This document shows positions 60,406 through 64,000 of a stretch of DNA of 64,000 nucleotides, piece by piece (position 1 is the first letter of the stretch; each line of letters opens with the position of its first letter). The DNA is taken from IMG/VR virus record IMGVR_UViG_3300015262_000001, positions 1-64,000 of that record; one strand, given 5' to 3'. The translations under genes and the position numbers were made by a program. Source of the stretch: a virus. The notes beneath the pieces are model-generated. The model was not told the origin of the DNA and ran no database searches. It worked only from the letters and a program-made list of their open reading frames with translations.

Positions 60406-62127
60406 TTAAGGCGCCAGCTCCACTGTTACACCGGTCATGCCGAGTTGCAGCTCAACACCAGACACCGACTTATTGATCCAGTTGATGTACCAGGTCTTGC
60501 CCTTCTGCATGGCAATGGTGATCGCGTTGTTTTGATTCCAGGCGGTAACCGGGAAACGCCACTTACGGCCATCTTCATGCATCAGATCGAAGTGTGTCGG
60601 GGTTGGTGCCTTGTCTTCGTTGAAGACATCGTAGCTCGGGTAAACCGACCAGTACATAACGTCCAGCCACTCATCCTGCGCATCCTGACCGTTAACGAGA
60701 CTGAACGTGGTGTTAACCCCGTTGTTGTTCGCCACGACATTCAGTGCAGTGTAAGACGGCTTACCGTAGGAGTAGTTGACACTCCAGCGATTGCCCGGGC
60801 CGTTGACATCCTTCAGCAGCACAATCTCGGTATGCTGAATGAACGGCACACTTTCGTACGTCGGGGCGACGTCCTTGAGATTGATGTTGAAGATGAGTGC
60901 CTGTGCCAGGCCGTACGCGGACGGCTTGTAGACCGGGCTCTTGTCGTTGTAAGTAACAACGGCAGTGACGTCGGTAAACGTCTTGCGATCCAAGTCGTAC
61001 AGGTAGTGCTGCAACCGGTAGCCGTTCTGCGTCGCGTCCCATTGAGGATAGGTGAAGATCCGTGGGCTGTAAGCACCCTTGGCTGCACCGGCCTCGAAGG
61101 TATACGTGTGACGGGCAAAGTCCGGGTTACCAGGCTGGGCGACATCGTGCTGTTCGTTAGCCGCCAATTTCTTGACCAGCACCACATCAGCAGTTTGACC
61201 TGGGAACTTCGGACGATACTCAGTTACCCCGTACAGGCTGTATTCACCGCCATTGACCGCAGCAGGTTCAGAAGTCGAACCGTCAGAGTAATGCGTAACC
61301 GCACGCAGCTCGACTGCCGACAACTGGACGTTAACCGGGATGATCAAACGATCACGATCGGTAACGTGTGTGAACCATGGCGACAACAGCTCAACACTGG
61401 TAACGTACTTGACACCGATGTTGTGGTCTTTCATGTACGACGAATGCTGAACCATCAACGGCTGAGCAGGCGGGATGAAGTTGTTACCCTCATCGAAGAA
61501 CACCAGCCAGGCGCGAGTGCCATCTGGCAGGGCCAGGTCGTTCTTGGTAACACTGAACGGACCAGTGGTCATGATCGACTTGTTCGTGTACTCGTTGATC
61601 AAGGCCAGTTTGACTGGAACCTTCTTGCTGATCATGTTCAACGATTGATCGTACTGAGCCGAGATGATATTCGACTCCACAGCAGAGCTACCCAGGTACA
61701 CAAACGCGTACGCTGCACCTGGGCGCATGATGGTGGCATCCACACGCGCCACGTTTGGACGGACCGAGTAATCGATCGACAGCAGCGCTTCACCAGCCAT
61801 TGGACCGCCACGGAGCCCGTAGATGTAGTCCTGATCACTGGTAGTCCCTTCATCAGCGTTCTGCAAGCGCCAAGGCACCAGCGTCGACTTCAGGGTAGCC
61901 TGCCAATCCACTTTAGCCACAAAGTAGATCATGCCGTTAGGGGTGTCGAACACCAACTCCCCTTCTTGCGGAACCACATACTTCGTCAGGTCACTAGGCG
62001 GATGGATGTCCGGGTCGTAGACGTTTTCGATGTAGTGGAAGTTCTTGCGCTCACCGGTGTTGAGGGGACTGATGTTCGTCCCCGCAACCGCAGCAATCGC
62101 GTTAGACAACGGCGACTGGTCAAACAT
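60406..62127 (-). CDS. Large virion structural protein, beta-rich
   Basis: 573 residues from ATG 62127 with GAGGTGAAC upstream, overlapping the previous gene by 8 bases. Composition is beta-rich (many Val, Thr, Tyr, Asn, Pro) with repeated Trp/Tyr strands, typical of tail, baseplate or fibre proteins. No enzyme motif seen. Coupled translation with the 62120 gene implies joint assembly. Confidence 0.7.
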   Translation of the reverse strand: MFDQSPLSNAIAAVAGTNISPLNTGERKNFHYIENVYDPDIHPPSDLTKYVVPQEGELVFDTPNGMIYFVAKVDWQATLKSTLVPWRLQNADEGTTSDQDYIYGLRGGPMAGEALLSIDYSVRPNVARVDATIMRPGAAYAFVYLGSSAVESNIISAQYDQSLNMISKKVPVKLALINEYTNKSIMTTGPFSVTKNDLALPDGTRAWLVFFDEGNNFIPPAQPLMVQHSSYMKDHNIGVKYVTSVELLSPWFTHVTDRDRLIIPVNVQLSAVELRAVTHYSDGSTSEPAAVNGGEYSLYGVTEYRPKFPGQTADVVLVKKLAANEQHDVAQPGNPDFARHTYTFEAGAAKGAYSPRIFTYPQWDATQNGYRLQHYLYDLDRKTFTDVTAVVTYNDKSPVYKPSAYGLAQALIFNINLKDVAPTYESVPFIQHTEIVLLKDVNGPGNRWSVNYSYGKPSYTALNVVANNNGVNTTFSLVNGQDAQDEWLDVMYWSVYPSYDVFNEDKAPTPTHFDLMHEDGRKWRFPVTAWNQNNAITIAMQKGKTWYINWINKSVSGVELQLGMTGVTVELAP

Positions 62128-64000
62128 TGTTGTTCACCTCAAAATAGCCTTCAATCACGCAGACCGACTCCAGGTAGAGATCGTTGACCTGTTTGAAGAA
62201 GATGAGTTCCTTATCCGACACGGTAAGTTTACCGTAGTTAGCAAACGGGGTAATGGCAAAGTAACGACGGTCATACTTGAGGTTAACGGGGTCGTACTTC
62301 AACCACCAGGTGTAGGCTTTAACCGCATCCTTGACATCCTGGTCGCTGTAGTAGGTATCTCCGCTAGACTGGTTGGGCAACTGGATCAGACCGTTAAGCA
62401 CACCGTTTACCACCACGTTCAAGAACGGGCTGTACAAACGGTACTTGTCTTGCAGGTTCGAGATCACCTCAATACCACTGCCGTCTGGACGATGAGGATC
62501 CCCATTCTCCCAGTCAATCTCTTCAGCATTGGTTTGCGGCTTAGGTAGCCACAAGGTGAGATAATCACTTACACGTTGGTCCGTCTCACGACTGCGCTCG
62601 CGATAAGGCAGCTCATCGTGGTCTTCAACAAACCGGATCGGACACCAGTGGTGCTTAACCATGTACGGCTTACCGTTCAACGGGTTACCGATGTCATCCG
62701 GAACTTCTCGCTCTGCCCGTGGAACTTCATCGGTCAGGTAAAGGGCTCCATTAATAACCGTACGAGTAACTCGATCGCCCCGCAGATTATAACGATCAAC
62801 GCGGCCGATAACGCCACCATCCACAAATCCGAGTTCGGTGTCAGAGTTCGGCAAAACCACAGTTTTATCCAGACCCATCGCCCGGACCGTGATGGTTTGA
62901 GGACCGTCAACGAGGAACTCTTTGTTGTTGATGTAGCAGTATTGGTCTTCATAAATCCAATCTACCTTGTCAACCAACGGATGCCCGTTAAGCCAGATGT
63001 CGATCTGTGCCCAGGTCAACCCAGTGAGGTGTCCGCCATCTTCGTAAATATCCGTGATGGCAAACGCCAAGCTGTGGTCCAAATGCTCCAACTGGAACTG
63101 GTAGCCCAGGATCTTCTTGTTGCTGATCAGAATGCCACGTTTGTTTACCCGGTCCAGTCCTTTCCACACCAGCACACCGTCTTCAACACGGTACATGGCA
63201 GGATCACCTGTCACGTTGGTCCACGCACCGATGATCTGACCGATGTTGACGTTCCACGAAGCGGTGTAGACCTGGTAATCCCAGTCCTTGGAAATCTCAA
63301 CGTCCTGGTTGGTCACAAGCATGTCAATGTCACGACCGGTAGAACCCATGGTGAACTCTACCATGGCACAGGCTGGATTGTTCGGCGAGTAATACATGAT
63401 CCCACTCATGTTCCGCCATTCCAGGAGCTGACCGTTCTCATCATGTTCCCAGGCTGTACAAGCCTCCTGGTAGGTCACAGGGATGTCGACACCCCGACTA
63501 CCCAGCAGATAGGTCGCTCGTACCGGCGTCTCGCTCAGAACGCGTGTGGCAGCGTTGTAGCCTACCGACAGGATCGCATCCTCGCGCTTAACGTTCTTCC
63601 ACTGCTTACGCAGCAACTGCAAGACCGGACCTTGTTCCAATTGCTTGGCCGTCCATTCCGGCATGTTGGCTCGAGCGTCGACCATGGCTCGCATGATATC
63701 GATGTCAGGCATCCGGTACAGGTAACGAATGCGCTGATGCTCATGAGGCCACTGGAAGGTCCAGGCAGTCTTGCGAATCAACACCAGGATCCGGCAGTCC
63801 AATGGATCGGACAAATCAGGATGGTATTCGGTCATCGCTTGAATCACGTCATCCGCAATCGCCACATCCACATGAGTCAGCTGACGAATAGTCTTCTCAT
63901 CATTGCGATGGAGATAAAGACCACGACGTTGACCACCCATGAGGAAGTAATCGTTGTCGTCGAAGTAACGGATGGTGAAGTCACCCTTGATCTTTGGTGG
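62120..64000 (-). CDS. Large virion structural protein, 5' end cut by window
   Basis: At least 626 residues. The first Met in the window is at 63940, but the frame stays open for 20 more codons to the window edge (PPKIKGDFTIRYFDDNDYFL), so the true start is probably outside. Mixed alpha/beta with many Trp, Tyr and Asp; contains a TYLLGSRGVDIPVTYQEACT segment and several beta-sandwich-like parts. No catalytic motif recognised. Part of the virion operon running into the 573-residue gene. Confidence 0.7.
   Translation of the reverse strand, partial: PPKIKGDFTIRYFDDNDYFLMGGQRRGLYLHRNDEKTIRQLTHVDVAIADDVIQAMTEYHPDLSDPLDCRILVLIRKTAWTFQWPHEHQRIRYLYRMPDIDIMRAMVDARANMPEWTAKQLEQGPVLQLLRKQWKNVKREDAILSVGYNAATRVLSETPVRATYLLGSRGVDIPVTYQEACTAWEHDENGQLLEWRNMSGIMYYSPNNPACAMVEFTMGSTGRDIDMLVTNQDVEISKDWDYQVYTASWNVNIGQIIGAWTNVTGDPAMYRVEDGVLVWKGLDRVNKRGILISNKKILGYQFQLEHLDHSLAFAITDIYEDGGHLTGLTWAQIDIWLNGHPLVDKVDWIYEDQYCYINNKEFLVDGPQTITVRAMGLDKTVVLPNSDTELGFVDGGVIGRVDRYNLRGDRVTRTVINGALYLTDEVPRAEREVPDDIGNPLNGKPYMVKHHWCPIRFVEDHDELPYRERSRETDQRVSDYLTLWLPKPQTNAEEIDWENGDPHRPDGSGIEVISNLQDKYRLYSPFLNVVVNGVLNGLIQLPNQSSGDTYYSDQDVKDAVKAYTWWLKYDPVNLKYDRRYFAITPFANYGKLTVSDKELIFFKQVNDLYLESVCVIEGYFEVNNNV

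Noticed and set aside
1-64000. tRNA genes, CRISPR arrays, insertion sequences and integrase genes
   Set aside because: None seen: no cloverleaf-like segment, no spaced direct repeats, no transposase or integrase motif in any supported protein.

Overview
The window is a 64 kb internal piece of a very large lytic phage genome related to phiKZ, of the nucleus-forming group now called Chimalliviridae. The case rests on several independent families: a PhuZ-type tubulin (49.4-50.4 kb), split multisubunit phage RNA polymerase genes, a likely chimallin (nuclear shell) gene directly upstream of the RNA polymerase beta' N-half, inner-body-like proteins with prohead-protease sites, a phage terminase, and many structural genes. 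The gene order chmA, beta'N, ..., fifth RNAP subunit, gp69-like, gp70-like, beta C, beta'C, helicase, ..., second beta'C on the minus strand (42 to 19 kb) reproduces phiKZ gp54, 55, 68, 69, 70, 71-73, 74, 75, 80 as I remember it. A PL7-like (alginate lyase fold) protein suggests a Pseudomonas-type host, and base composition looks close to balanced, unlike AT-rich phiKZ, so an EL/OBP-like relative is plausible. No tRNA, rRNA, CRISPR or IS was seen.

Layout. 1-7 kb: virion structural genes, a minus-strand run and a divergent plus-strand pair, closed by a strong bidirectional terminator. 7-11.1 kb (minus): an inner-body-type protein, small unknowns and a membrane-bound M48-like metalloprotease. 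11.2-13.1 kb (plus): the N-terminal half of a split family B DNA polymerase (exonuclease plus motif A). 13.2-18.0 kb (minus): a second inner-body-type protein and a virion/assembly cluster with a candidate -1 ribosomal frameshift. 18.1-20.3 kb (plus): an unknown gene and a virion-type RNAP beta' C-terminal subunit. 20.3-28.3 kb (minus): three small genes, an intein-bearing SF2 helicase, and non-virion RNAP beta'C and betaC. 28.8-42.3 kb (minus): gp70-, gp69- and gp68-like genes, an SSB-like protein, an SbcD/Mre11-like nuclease, unknowns, RNAP beta'N and chimallin. 43.8-50.4 kb (minus): the C-terminal half of the split DNA polymerase, a run of small unknowns and PhuZ. 51-52.2 kb: two tandem HslV-like Ntn-hydrolase paralogs. 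52.2-52.8 kb: a long structured AT-rich non-coding region. 52.8-56.0 kb (plus): two structural-type genes, a thymidylate-kinase-like protein without a P-loop and a small conserved phage protein. 56.1-64 kb (minus): PL7-like lyase, intein-bearing terminase and large virion proteins.

How it works together. In the known biology of this group, an injected virion RNAP transcribes early genes, chimallin builds a protein shell around the replicating DNA, PhuZ filaments centre it and move capsids, and the non-virion RNAP transcribes later genes inside it. A repeated 25-27 bp element ending CCTACATTAC (or close to it) lies upstream of chmA, phuZ, the fifth-subunit gene, the beta C gene and the Ntn-hydrolase pair, and resembles the phiKZ early promoter core TATATTAC. 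It would place these genes in one early regulon.

The most unusual signals are two class 3-type inteins sitting at the same Walker A GK/T junction in two different ATPases, the candidate -1 frameshift fusion, a DNA polymerase split into genes over 31 kb apart on opposite strands, and the Thr/Ser pair of proteasome-like hydrolases.
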